Below, piece by piece: positions 10,547 through 21,314 of a DNA stretch of 64,000 bases (position 1 is the first letter of the stretch; each line of letters begins with the position of its first letter). The notes under the pieces are model-generated. The model had not been told where the DNA came from. It did no database searches and saw only the letters and a list, made by a program, of their open reading frames with translations. Source of the DNA: Rhizophagus clarus (taxonomy: Eukaryota > Glomeromycota > Glomeromycetes > Glomerales > Glomeraceae); assembly GCA_015698045.1 (NCBI GenBank), contig BLAL01000250.1, positions 372,001-436,000 of the forward strand, given 5' to 3'. The position numbers and the translations under genes were made by a program.

Positions 10547-13500
10547 ATGACCCATCAAATTCATAACGTATACACTTTTGAAAATGACTACGAAACCTTG
10601 GTGGATCTAACAATAACGTCACCTGTCGATGATTTAGATTCTGCGTCAACAACATTACCAGTTTCAGATCTAAACCACCTATCTCTTCCATCCTATTGGA
10701 GACCTTCATCTAAATTGCAGAGGTTATATGCCAGATTCCAGAATAATATTCTGTCTCAATGGCCTCGAATGCCTTGCGTATATTGCGGAAGGCTTTTATA
10801 TCCTAAAAAAGCCCATTGGAAATTATATGACTCCTCGTTTACTTACCCTCTACAGCAACATGTGCCAGGCATTTCTTTGTCATTCAACCCAAACATCAAC
10901 CGCATCCCTGAACTAAGAGTTCCTACATGTGAATCATGTAAGAGACCTTCTACGAGGCTCCCATTCCCCCACCTCTCTCCTTTGCCGCAAGAAATACTTT
11001 CCGTTCCTCAACACAAAAGAAGATACCTGTCACCTGTTTTTCTTCACTGTTCTCTGGGGAGAACACCAAATAGCAACCCTTATTCGGAATACAGGGCTCT
11101 AACTGGTACAATGAATTATTCGCGGAACATCAGGGCTCATGCACTATACTCCGGAGCACTGGGAGCATTTTTGGAATCTAATGAGACTCCCGATGATGTT
11201 AACCAAAATGAATACTCACCATATGATGAACCTCTGCGTCGAGCAGCTGCTTGGTTGTCACAGAATAACCCGTACCTACGCTCATTTACAAATATATTAT
11301 CAAATGGGGAGGCTCAGATGTTAAATGATCCTTTCCCTATTGCAAGGCATCTTCGGACGGACACAAGCGCTCCCCCCGTAAACACTCATGATATAGTGGT
11401 CCCGAATTATGACTTCCCCAATGAAGTCCATGACGAAGATTTTCATTACAGTAGGTTGATGGCAGGTTTCGTTCAAAAGAGTGAAACTTTACGATTACCC
11501 ATATCAACCAATGATCCAAACCTCGAACCTTTACTCTTTCCTGACATATTTCCTGATGGGAGAGGACACTATCGTGATGTGTTGAACTTATCGAATCCTA
11601 ATGATGAGACTCGGGATGTAACTTACGGACAATATATTAAATCCCATCTGACAAACATTGATGCGCGATGGAGATTACACCATCATTGGCCCTCATGGTC
11701 ATACCTGCAACTAGAAAAATTACGACATCATCAGAACACTCAACGTTTACTACTACAATCTCACCTAAATGTCAGTGCTAACAATAACACATCCATTCCA
11801 ACAGCCAGAGATCTACTTTGTCAAAGCACTTATTCCTCATATAACATAATAGATGAAAGGAAAACAATTCCAATCCCAACCTTTATACGCACAGGTGATA
11901 CCTATTTTCATCATAAACAACTTCACCTCAACGCGATGTTAAATAAACTTGGATTACCTAACTTATTTATCACACTGAGCATGGCTGAGAGTCGTTGGAC
12001 CCACCTTCATGATATCCTTGCTAATAGTGATAATGGGGATACATTGCCAACAAATAGACCTTTTCATTGCGCAAACTACTTTGTACATAAATTCCAGTCA
12101 TTAAAGAAGGAGCTTTACAAGAAACCTGGTCTTACGGGATTTGGAAAAATTACTAATTTCTTTGACAGAGTTGAGTTTCAGAACCGAGGTGCTGCGCATA
12201 CACACAGTTGTTACTGGACGACAAACACCATCGAACACATGATCGAAAATGATGTCATTCGCTCAACCATACCTGATCCTCTTTATGAACCTGAACTATA
12301 TGCTGCTGTGTTAGCAAATCAGATTCATACTTGCAATTCAAAGTGTCAAGGGCCAGCACTCCCAGGATATATGTGCAAAAAAGGATTTCCACGTCCTTAT
12401 AGCCAAACCACTCATTATGTCATAAACGAGTCTCGTTATGTTTACAAATGTCTTACTGAAGCAGATTCCTGGGTTGTTCCATACCATCCCGCAATACTAT
12501 TACTTTGGGATGCACATATAAATGTCCAGTATATAACAGATAAAGGATTCGCCCGTTACATGACAAAATACATTACCAAAAGAGAACCATCTCACATTTT
12601 TAATATCTATGAAAACAATCTCTTAAGGGAACATATAATCGCACGACGTCTTAGCTCAATGGAGCTTATGTTTTTGCTTTTGGGCCATGAAATATGTAAT
12701 TCTTCTGCCACTATCAAGTTTCTCACAACTGATCCACCTACTACAAGAACCCGTACTATACTTCCTGTCTACATGATTGATTATGATGATGATAACCCTT
12801 ACTATGATGACACCATTATGAAATACATGGCTCGACCCCATCTTCCTGAATTTGATAACCTTACTTATTTTCAATACTTTGAAAAATACTCCATAACACC
12901 TTCCCCACCTGCAACATCTCGTCAGGTATATCATGATGACTTGAATAATTATGTCGTAAAACGATCAAAAGAAATAATAACCAGGCATCGTTTTCTTAAA
13001 ATTGAAGATGGTGAATTGTACTTTTACCAACAGTTGCTACTGACTATTCCAGCAAGAAATGAATCTGATTTCAAATCAACACCAGATGCAACTTATCGTG
13101 AAAAGTTTTTGCAATATTTTCCAGATTTCTTAGCTAACTTATATAACCAAACAATGGATACACATCAGTCACGTCTATCTCGTCTAAATAATTGTTTTGT
13201 TGAAATGTTAAGCAGGTTATTGGAGTCATTAAGTATTCATCTTTCAACTGATCTTAAACATATCATACAAACCCAGATGGATGACCTGAAACTTCTACCC
13301 CGCATTTATCCAGAAACAGCTATGCTTGAACTTCCTCAAGATCAGTATCATGTTCTTTCAACTATTAATATGTATTTAGGCAAAAATGATGGTGTTAAAT
13401 GGCCTTACTTTTTTATAACTGGCTCAGCTGGAACTGGCAAATCATACATTATAAACATGATAACAAATATTCTTACCCAAAAATCTCAACCTTTTCTTCT

Positions 13501-14650
13501 CCTAGCACCTACTGGGGTGGCAGCACAGAATGTAGGTGGTATGACTATCCATTCAGCCTTACATATAATATCTACAAATGGAAGTTTTCTTACCCGTGCT
13601 TATGTAGATAATGAATTAAGATCATCTCTAAAAAAAATAACTACCCTCATTATTGAAGAGATATCTATGGTCTCTGCAGAATTGTTCGACTTTATCTCAA
13701 ATATGTTTGCAAATTTGCATAATAATGCACTCCCTTTTGGTGGATTGAATGTAATTGCTGTGGGCGATCTGGCACAACTCCCTCCTATCAATGGACATTT
13801 AGTATTTCGTGCTGCAGTCTGGCCTTTATTTTATCCATTATTTTTAACAACTCCTCACCGTCAACACAATGATCCAGAATTATATTCTATGTTGGAAGAA
13901 ATTCGCTTAAGCAACATTACACCAGAAACTTGGATGAAATTGCAGAATCGTCACTCAGAATTTTTGGTTCACACCTTACCAGATGTTTTACTTAACACCA
14001 CACATATTGTAGGCTTTAGGGAGAATGCTCAGCAGATCAATAGAATGATATGCAATCTTCTTCCTGTTAGTGAAAATAAATTTTTAATTTCACAAGCCAC
14101 AGATTTTGTAAATTCTACACAGTGGGATCCTTCATCTTCAAATAACATGTTTAAACCTAAGACAAACCTTCCCCTCTCTGTTCGTCTCCAACCAGGTGCT
14201 CGTGTTATGTACCTTAACAATTCTCTTATTTCTCATGGTATTTGCAATGGTACGATTGGTGTGGTTACCGATGTAAATCCAACAGAAGGGTATGCTAGAA
14301 TTGCCTTTTCTGTCAGAGGTTCCATAATTGACATTGACATTTATAGGCAAACTCATTATTTTAATATCAATGGCACTAATTGCAGTCGTACACAATTTCC
14401 CTTGCAGAATTGTTTTGCACTTACCGTACATAAAACTCAAGGTTTGACCTTGCCTAGGGTATGTTTAGCATTGGATGGAAACATTTTCTCGCCTGGTCAG
14501 GCATATGTTGCACTTAGCAGGTGTTCTTTCTGGAATAATATTGAAATATCTCACCTTGATAGATCGGCTTTCATGGTTGATCAGGATGTTGTTATGGAAT
14601 ATCAAAGGTTGACCACCATTTCCAATGCTAATCCTCACCTATTTTCGTGA
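10547..14650 (+). CDS. Helitron Rep/Pif1-type helicase
   Basis: A single uninterrupted 1,367-residue ORF, the usual size of a Helitron transposase. The N-terminus has cysteine pairs (CVYCGR and CESCKR). The Rep (HUH) domain follows: HTH at residues 551-553 within EFQNRGAAHTH, and two tyrosines Y671 and Y675 in ARYMTKYITK, the catalytic Y2 pair. The C-terminal third is a Pif1/RecD-like SF1 helicase. It has Walker A GSAGTGKS (959-966), APTGVAAQN, IEEISMVS (about 1036-1043), VGDLAQLPP, VHKTQGLTL and VALSRC (about 1321-1326). Rep nicks and joins DNA ends; the helicase unwinds the strand for rolling-circle transposition. The Walker B acidic pair reads EE where DE is usual. All other motifs look intact, so the element may be, or recently was, active. 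Confidence 0.95.
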   Translation: MTHQIHNVYTFENDYETLVDLTITSPVDDLDSASTTLPVSDLNHLSLPSYWRPSSKLQRLYARFQNNILSQWPRMPCVYCGRLLYPKKAHWKLYDSSFTYPLQQHVPGISLSFNPNINRIPELRVPTCESCKRPSTRLPFPHLSPLPQEILSVPQHKRRYLSPVFLHCSLGRTPNSNPYSEYRALTGTMNYSRNIRAHALYSGALGAFLESNETPDDVNQNEYSPYDEPLRRAAAWLSQNNPYLRSFTNILSNGEAQMLNDPFPIARHLRTDTSAPPVNTHDIVVPNYDFPNEVHDEDFHYSRLMAGFVQKSETLRLPISTNDPNLEPLLFPDIFPDGRGHYRDVLNLSNPNDETRDVTYGQYIKSHLTNIDARWRLHHHWPSWSYLQLEKLRHHQNTQRLLLQSHLNVSANNNTSIPTARDLLCQSTYSSYNIIDERKTIPIPTFIRTGDTYFHHKQLHLNAMLNKLGLPNLFITLSMAESRWTHLHDILANSDNGDTLPTNRPFHCANYFVHKFQSLKKELYKKPGLTGFGKITNFFDRVEFQNRGAAHTHSCYWTTNTIEHMIENDVIRSTIPDPLYEPELYAAVLANQIHTCNSKCQGPALPGYMCKKGFPRPYSQTTHYVINESRYVYKCLTEADSWVVPYHPAILLLWDAHINVQYITDKGFARYMTKYITKREPSHIFNIYENNLLREHIIARRLSSMELMFLLLGHEICNSSATIKFLTTDPPTTRTRTILPVYMIDYDDDNPYYDDTIMKYMARPHLPEFDNLTYFQYFEKYSITPSPPATSRQVYHDDLNNYVVKRSKEIITRHRFLKIEDGELYFYQQLLLTIPARNESDFKSTPDATYREKFLQYFPDFLANLYNQTMDTHQSRLSRLNNCFVEMLSRLLESLSIHLSTDLKHIIQTQMDDLKLLPRIYPETAMLELPQDQYHVLSTINMYLGKNDGVKWPYFFITGSAGTGKSYIINMITNILTQKSQPFLLLAPTGVAAQNVGGMTIHSALHIISTNGSFLTRAYVDNELRSSLKKITTLIIEEISMVSAELFDFISNMFANLHNNALPFGGLNVIAVGDLAQLPPINGHLVFRAAVWPLFYPLFLTTPHRQHNDPELYSMLEEIRLSNITPETWMKLQNRHSEFLVHTLPDVLLNTTHIVGFRENAQQINRMICNLLPVSENKFLISQATDFVNSTQWDPSSSNNMFKPKTNLPLSVRLQPGARVMYLNNSLISHGICNGTIGVVTDVNPTEGYARIAFSVRGSIIDIDIYRQTHYFNINGTNCSRTQFPLQNCFALTVHKTQGLTLPRVCLALDGNIFSPGQAYVALSRCSFWNNIEISHLDRSAFMVDQDVVMEYQRLTTISNANPHLFS

Positions 14651-15629
14651 TTAATCATCCTCTTCCATAACCATGAATGTACAGTATAATTGATTAACAT
14701 CTTTATCACACTTTAAAAAATAATACCTCCTTACTCTTTTAACTTCATTTATTATTTATCATTTAAAAAAATTCACATATATCAAATAAAATGCTTTTTA
14801 TTATTAATAATATTATTATTATTATGTCGAAATTTCCAAATTAGTTAAAATAGCATTAATTACATTACACTTAATAAATATATGAATATTTTTGAACTAG
14901 CATAATGTTCCATATTGTTATGACTCGTCATTTGCATACACGGTTTGTTGCTAAAATAACTGAAGCAAGATATTGTCTTGTCTTCTCAATGCTCCCACGT
15001 TGTGACGTTTTGTCAGTATTACAATTCCCGTGGGTACTGGAGAAAAAGTACTGGCTAGTTATTTATAAATACGTCGGTAACTACAAAAACCTCGAATAAA
15101 AACTATGCAGATAATAATGCTGGAAAAAGGATGACAGCTGATGATTACTTGCCAAAATCATCATCGTCTACTAGCTATATTAAGAACTATATAAGAAATG
15201 AAACAGAAGATGATTAACCGTGGATAGTTAAGAATGTAAAAACCAACTTTATCTTTAATATTGTGTTCTGAATTTTTTAGCACATATTTACAGCATTATC
15301 TCTTATGGCATTTTGCGGTTAATATTCCCACAATTTACTTATCAGTTGAAGTCTATTCTAAGATGTTATATTAAAAATGATACTATTGAACCTAGTATAA
15401 TTATTATAATTACAAATAATTAAAATCACAAATTATTTTGTCATTTATTCTAAAAGCCAATTTTAAGATTAATTTTATCCTTACAGTTTTATTTCTTTAT
15501 TTTTTATTTAGAATAATATTGATTGATTTAATTTTAAAATAAATAATTATTAGTTATTTTATTCAAACATTTAGATTAAATTTTAAGAGTTAAGTTCATT
15601 CCATGCGTAATATGGCTAAGTATTGCTAG
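14651..15629. other. Region 3' of the Helitron helicase
   Basis: No convincing gene. A candidate Helitron 3' end is at 15,034-15,058. There GTACT and AGTAC can pair across an 8-nt loop, then TGG, then CTAG followed by T. Helitrons end in CTRR, usually about 10 nt after a hairpin, and insert before T. The hairpin here is short, so this is tentative. The matching 5' TC terminus was not found. Confidence 0.3.
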
Positions 15630-15828
15630 CCCTATAAAAAAAGAATGTCCGGAAATTGTCATCAAAAATGTCCAGAAAATGTCTGTCTATCCAGAAAATG
15701 TCCCAAATTTTGCAATATTCCGGACATTAGGGTTCGGGTCAAATGTCCAGAAAATGTCCGGAATATTGCAATATTCCGGACATTTTCTGGATAGACAGAC
15801 ATTTTCTGGACATTCTTTTTTTATAGGG
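15630..15828. mobile_element. 199-bp foldback MITE with CCCTATAAAA ends
   Basis: The inverted ends are CCCTATAAAAAAAGAATGTC and its reverse complement. A 3-bp direct repeat TAG flanks them (15,627-15,629 and 15,829-15,831). The inverted arms extend inwards almost to the centre as repeated ATGTCC(A/G)GAAAATGTC phrases, with one small insertion in the left arm. There is no coding capacity. The superfamily is uncertain; 3-bp target duplications occur in PIF/Harbinger and CACTA elements. Confidence 0.8.
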
Positions 15829-16149
15829 TAGCAGTAAATATATTACGTCATACTATATCTGTTGCAGGTTAATGCCAACTAATATTTTATCTTTGATGAT
15901 TCTTTCATGAAAACACTTTGAAATTATTTTTTGGTTTCACCCTGAAAATACAGTATATAAACATCATGGAGTGTCATAAACAAATAAAGTACAAGAAATT
16001 TTAATTAAATTGACAATCAATGTAAATATTTATTGATAATTTAAAAAAAAATAACCTTAATTTATTAATTAATTCAAATGACTTAAAGTAAGACTTCTTT
16101 TGAAACTTTATAATTGGGTAATACAATAATTACACTGTTAAATTTATGG

Positions 16150-16860
16150 ATGGCAATGGTTACGGCGTTAACGGGTCAAATTGACCGTTCGACCGACATG
16201 TGAGGTAATGCTGAATTTGGCTAAACTTAAAAATTAAACACAAATCAATCAGTTTTGGGGACGAAAAGCCAGGAGTGAAATAATACCAGAGTGGATCAAG
16301 CAATTTAACAAAGATTATTATTATTTCAGCTATTTCCCGACTACAATCAGAACTCGATAAAAACAACTATGCGATAGATCTGACCGTGGTTTAAAAGGAA
16401 AAAAGATATGTACTGTACGACCTAGATAAAATAAACGGAAATGAAATTGGAAAAATAATAATAATAATAAAAGAAATGTACTTCTTTTTAATGAACACTC
16501 ATCGAAACTTAGTAGTACAAATTAAATAGAAAATAGATGTTAGTGAGACGAAATGTAAGAAGAAAAAAGTAGTAATAAATTACTTCGCCTTCTAAAAAGA
16601 CAGTACCACTAAAGTTAGTAAAATGAGATAGGAGAGACGACAAAGGAAATCTAGAAAGGAAATGTAGTACTAAATGGGAGACAGAATGCTTTTCATTCAT
16701 TTAAAAATTGATAAAGTACAGAATCAATTTATTCAAAATAAAAAATTAGAGAAAATATATTTTGAATGTTTAAAAAAAGATATATTCGTGTGCAGAAACC
16801 ACATTGAGATAGGATATTAAAAAAATTAAAAAAATTAAAAGGATTTACTATGTGACTAAT
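16150..16860 (+). repeat. Relic of the BTB upstream unit (third copy)
   Basis: A stretch similar to 830-1260 and 5440-5840. It has the order 'tttcagctatt', 'ctcgataaaa(c)aactatgcg', 'gatagatctga', 'ggaaaaaagatatg', 'tgaaattgga', then 'gaatgcttttcattcattt' and 'aaattagagaaaatatatt'. No BTB coding sequence follows, so either the gene was lost or only the upstream part was copied. Confidence 0.55.
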
Positions 16861-16899
16861 TATATAAAATAGTGAGGAGGAACTTTGTACGAAAATAAG

Positions 16900-18420
16900 G
16901 TGGAATAAACAATAGTTATATTTAAAAAAAAATTAGTAAAAAATGATCGAAATTGGGAAATAATAAAAAAAAATAAAATAAAATTGACAGAGTAACGGAT
17001 GTTTGGATGTTTCAAGAGAGGAATCACTCGAGCCCTAAGCAAGAAATCTAAAAAAATAAAAAAAAATGTAACATTGGCGATCGTTTTGTTAAAGAAATAA
17101 TTCAAAAAAGCCGAAACGTTAGTAAAACGTTAAGAAAACCATCTCATGCATCCAAAAACACCTAAAAACCCGAACTATCAGTAAAGTTTGTTAAAAAAAG
17201 TAAAAAAGAAATACGTTTTCACTTGCTGAAATCCATCTAAAAAAAAAAGAAATACGTTTTCACTTGCTGAAATCCATCTAAAAAAAAAGAAGAATCACCT
17301 ACAAAGTAAAAAGAATAGCTAGTAATGAATAGCTAGTAATGGTAAAGAAAATTAAACTATAAGCAAACACTAACCGAATCCTGCATCCAAAGAATCGAAA
17401 GCCGTCTAAAGAGAGAAAGAAACGAAACGTTAATAATTGTTTTGTCAAAGGAATAGTCTAAAAATATCCTCCTTACCGAAAATCCACGTCTAAAATATTC
17501 GATAAATCAGCCGTCCAAAAAAAGAACGAAATGATATAAAACGTTTCGTTTAAAGATACTAAAAAATTATTGCACGATTTCTCACTGCTCAAACCCTTCT
17601 AAAACAAAAAATTGCCGTTAAATCTGCTCCAGCTCTTCTAACAAAAAGAAAAGATGAAACGTCAGAAAGTGTTTCGTGGAAAAGATATATTAGAAACATC
17701 CTCTTTTGCTGAATTCATATAGGCCGAAACGAAGACAAAACCTAAAAGAAAGAAAGATTAGTACCAAAGTTGAAAAAAAAATAAAGAAAACCAAAAATCT
17801 CTCTGTTTCCACATTCATGTCATCGAAACCTAAAAAAAGAACGCAAAAATCAGTAACGAAGTAATGAAACAAAATGAACAAAAAAAAACGTAAAAAAGAA
17901 CTAACCCATTCCACAATAGAGCCGGAAAACCTTGAAAGAAGGAAAAAATTCGAAAAGTCGATCAGACATTCAGACCTAAAGAAAAGCACTGAAATCTAAA
18001 AAAAAGAAAACCGATTTTTAGTAATAAAGACAAAAGGAAACAGTAAAACGAAGTAAAATGAATATCCACCCCATTTTCAAATCCTAAAAAAAAAGAAAAA
18101 TCCGAAGAAGTCGCCAAAGTAAAGAAGATAAATTCCACAAAAAAGAAAAGCGGAAGTTAATTACGAAACGGTAAAACGGACGCCTGTCTCTATTTCCATA
18201 GGGAATTAACATAACCTGACCAAAAAAACAACCGCTAAAAATTCATTGAAACAAAATCACTGAAGAAAAAAAAATTGAAATTACCTTACTGAAATCCAGA
18301 CCCAAGAGAATCGCCCAAAAAAAAAGAAAAAGTTAATATAAAAATATTATTTTATCGAGTAATCGTCGTCTATAAAAGAAAGAATGAAAAATGAAAACGA
18401 TTCGTCCAACGTTTCGTAAA
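16900..18420. repeat. Left, A-rich arm of a degenerate foldback field
   Basis: About 1.5 kb in which one strand is strongly purine- and A-rich. It is built of loosely repeated phrases such as 'aaatccatctaaaaaaaa', 'gaaacgttagtaa' and 'cgaaac'. An exact 42-bp tandem duplication sits at about 17,204-17,288. The same phrases appear on the other strand at about 19,090-19,910. No long ORF crosses it. Similar DNA starts the window. Confidence 0.5.
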
Positions 18421-19089
18421 TGTCAAGTATAAGCTGACCTTCTGTGTGTTATACACGCGATAGATTTTAAAAATATGGATTTTACTTAAAAATCCATATC
18501 ACAATATATGAGTCGCAGTAACATCTTTTACATATTCCAGTTTCTTATTTTGCACCTTGAACTGGTCCGAAGCCTCTTGCTTTAATGTAATACTGCATGT
18601 CTTCCTTGTTCCTTCCTGTCGAACTTTGTTTTGACGACTTTGTTCACTCTTTTAATCCAACCTCTTTATTTTTTATCTTTCCCTCCCAAGAAGGTGATAA
18701 CATCTTCTCTCTCCCGAAAATATTATTGTACACTACTCTGGTTATGGACATCGTTAAAGTAGGTTCTAAACCATTCATTATAGTTGATCTTCCGATTTGG
18801 GCAAGTCTATGAACGTTATCTCCCTAAATTGTACAATTTGCAAAATTTTACATTCTCTAAAAAGAAATCACCCCTGATCACAAAGGTCAGTTGGTCACCT
18901 AAATGATCACCCATCTACCAAACTATGACATCGAATTTTTGGATTCCCTCTTCAACGTAATCAATGTAAGAAACGAAATTATTACTTCTTTTCCTGTTGC
19001 AGCTCCTCATATATGTGAAAATTAAGAAAGGTAACCAATATTCGATAAGAAAAACTTTGTTGATTTTGATGAGAAGATGAGATTACTTT
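18421..19089. other. Centre of the foldback field
   Basis: Less skewed DNA between the two arms. It contains a 71-codon ORF at 18,597-18,812 whose product I do not recognise. I do not call it a gene, because nothing supports it beyond being open. Confidence 0.3.
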
Positions 19090-19910
19090 TCAAAATATTA
19101 CTTCAGTTGAATGGAATTTTTAATGAACATTTCATTAGAAAAACTAAAAGGAGAAAGATTTCATTATTGTCTTTCTTAATGTAAGCTTCGAAAGCTTCTT
19201 TCAAAAGAATTAGACTTTCGAAACTTAATTTAATTTATCGAAACGTTAACTAACATATTACACCATTTGGTAGATTCAAGACTGCTTCTTAACGGTTTTC
19301 GACGAAATTTCGAAAGTAATATTTGTAACATAATTACTTTTTTTATTTAATGAGTCGTTCATTAATATTCCGGTTTTTTCCTTTAAATTTCGAGACACAT
19401 CGCTTTAAAAGTAGGATTTTCGAGAATTTGTTTTTTTGGTTTCTTTAAGAAGAAATTTATAACAATGTGTATACAAAGACTAGTAAGTTACGTATATCCA
19501 TATGTTCTGTATCCTCCCATCACGAATATGTAGTACAAAAAGTAAAAAAATATGATATCATGCTGCTACGCAGCGTTAGGCATAAGTTTTTTTTAATGAA
19601 ACAACTATTAACTTTTTGTTTTGTAGATGTAGGCATAGGTTTCCATTTCAAAGATAAAGTATTATATTTTTTTTTCTGTTTACGAAATGTTTATTAAAAT
19701 TATTAATATTTCGTTTTCTTGTTTGCAGGTTTCAGACGGCTTCTTTGGACTGGATTTTGACAGAACTTCGATATGTTTTGTTTCAAAATTAATTTTTCTT
19801 TTCTTCTTAATGAAATATTTTCTAACGTTCATTTTTACTTTCCATAGGTTTCGAATGTCTTTTTTAGATGGATTTATTACAGGTGTTCTGGCAAACAGAT
19901 TTTAGTATAC
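19090..19910. repeat. Right, T-rich arm of the foldback field
   Basis: The plus strand is T-rich here and carries phrases complementary to the left arm. Examples are 'ggtttcgaatgtc' with 'ttttttagatggattt' and repeated 'tttcgaaa' and 'taacgtt'. The inversion of skew between 18.4 and 19.1 kb is the main evidence. Confidence 0.45.
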
Positions 19911-21314
19911 AGGTAATATAGATTTAATATAGGTACTGTATAATATTGATTTATATGATAGATATACTATATTATAATTTTAAAATATACATAACTATTG
20001 CATAGCCTCGATTTCATAATTTCTGTAAAGTAGTCCATTGCGGCTGACTTATATTAAAGCTTTTGCTTTTTTATGACGACCTCCTAAATTTACAAATATA
20101 CCCTATTTTGTCTCCTTTTCTTTATATTCACCATTCTGTATATTGCTTTATTATCTTTTTTTCCCACTTACAGCATATTTTTTTTTTTTTTTTTTTTTTA
20201 TAATTAATACTCACGTAAGGGCATTTTTTGCATTTTCTTTTACCTTTTTTAGAAGGTTTTTAGTATGAATTCTACGTAATACAAAATAAAATTTCTAATA
20301 AAAACAATTTTTCATAAGATTCATGCACGTAATAGTAGTGCAAAAGAATTTATGTGCAGAGTGCATGCGGCAGTACTGCATTATTACCATTTTAACTTTT
20401 CTGCCAAGATACTAAATTTCTAAAGTCCGAAATGAAAAACCAGGGGAAATAGTTTTTTTTTTTAGAAACAAGAGAAAAAAAAATTTTTACATAAACGACA
20501 ATCTTTCACTATTTTAAGCCAAATGTATTACAAGCGAAATAGATAAAGCGGTAAAGCAACAGAAACGTTTACAATAATAAATAAAAAAAATGTTTCCTTA
20601 ATGTCCAATTATTATCATTATGAATAAATACGCTTAGATGAAACAGGTCAACTAAGCCATGAAAGTTATGAGACTTGAAACGAATTATGCAAAAGATCGG
20701 ATCTCGAGTCTTCAAACAACAAGAATTAATTCAAGATTGGGAAGGGATTTCTGAAAATGACGATTGTTGATCCAAAAAAAGCTAAGCCCCTATAAGAACC
20801 ATTCCTCTTTAGAATTTATTAAAAGACACGCATTCTTTTACTGTACATAAATATTAACTTCTCATTTGCTATGATTTAATTTATTTTTTTTTGTCAAAAC
20901 AATAAAACGGAATCGGGGATATAATCAATGTACTGCAGTCAGCAAGTCATGAGGATAACATTATATTTGACATTTTTCCTTTTGTTTCCTGATATGTAAA
21001 AACTGATTTTTTATAATTATACTTGTTTGAAATTTGCGGAAGAACTTATTACCGCAACAAAGCAGATTACGCCTCTGAGTTATGTATATAGTATTCAATT
21101 GTGGAAAATTTGGTAAAATACGGTAAGAGTTTCAAAATTTTTTATTGTTATGCAAAATGTAATGAAATGTGTATATATGTCGATCTCCTAAAATACATAT
21201 AAATAAACACTTCACGTTCACTTTTTATCAAAACAAATAAACCCTTTTTTTTTCTTCCTTACTTTTTTCGTTTGTTTTTTTTTTTTGCAAGTTAAAGAAT
21301 AATTTTTTTTCAAA
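19911..21314. other. Gene-free DNA ahead of the F-box gene
   Basis: AT-rich, with a poly-T run at about 20,178-20,200. TATAAATA at about 21,198-21,205 is a possible core promoter about 110 nt ahead of the F-box start codon. Nothing else is recognised. Confidence 0.45.

Noticed and set aside
14905..15099. 64-codon ORF after the Helitron helicase
   Set aside because: It overlaps the candidate Helitron 3' terminus and has no recognisable content.
18597..18812. 71-codon ORF in the foldback centre as a gene
   Set aside because: No recognisable motif, no splice or promoter support, and it lies in repeat DNA.
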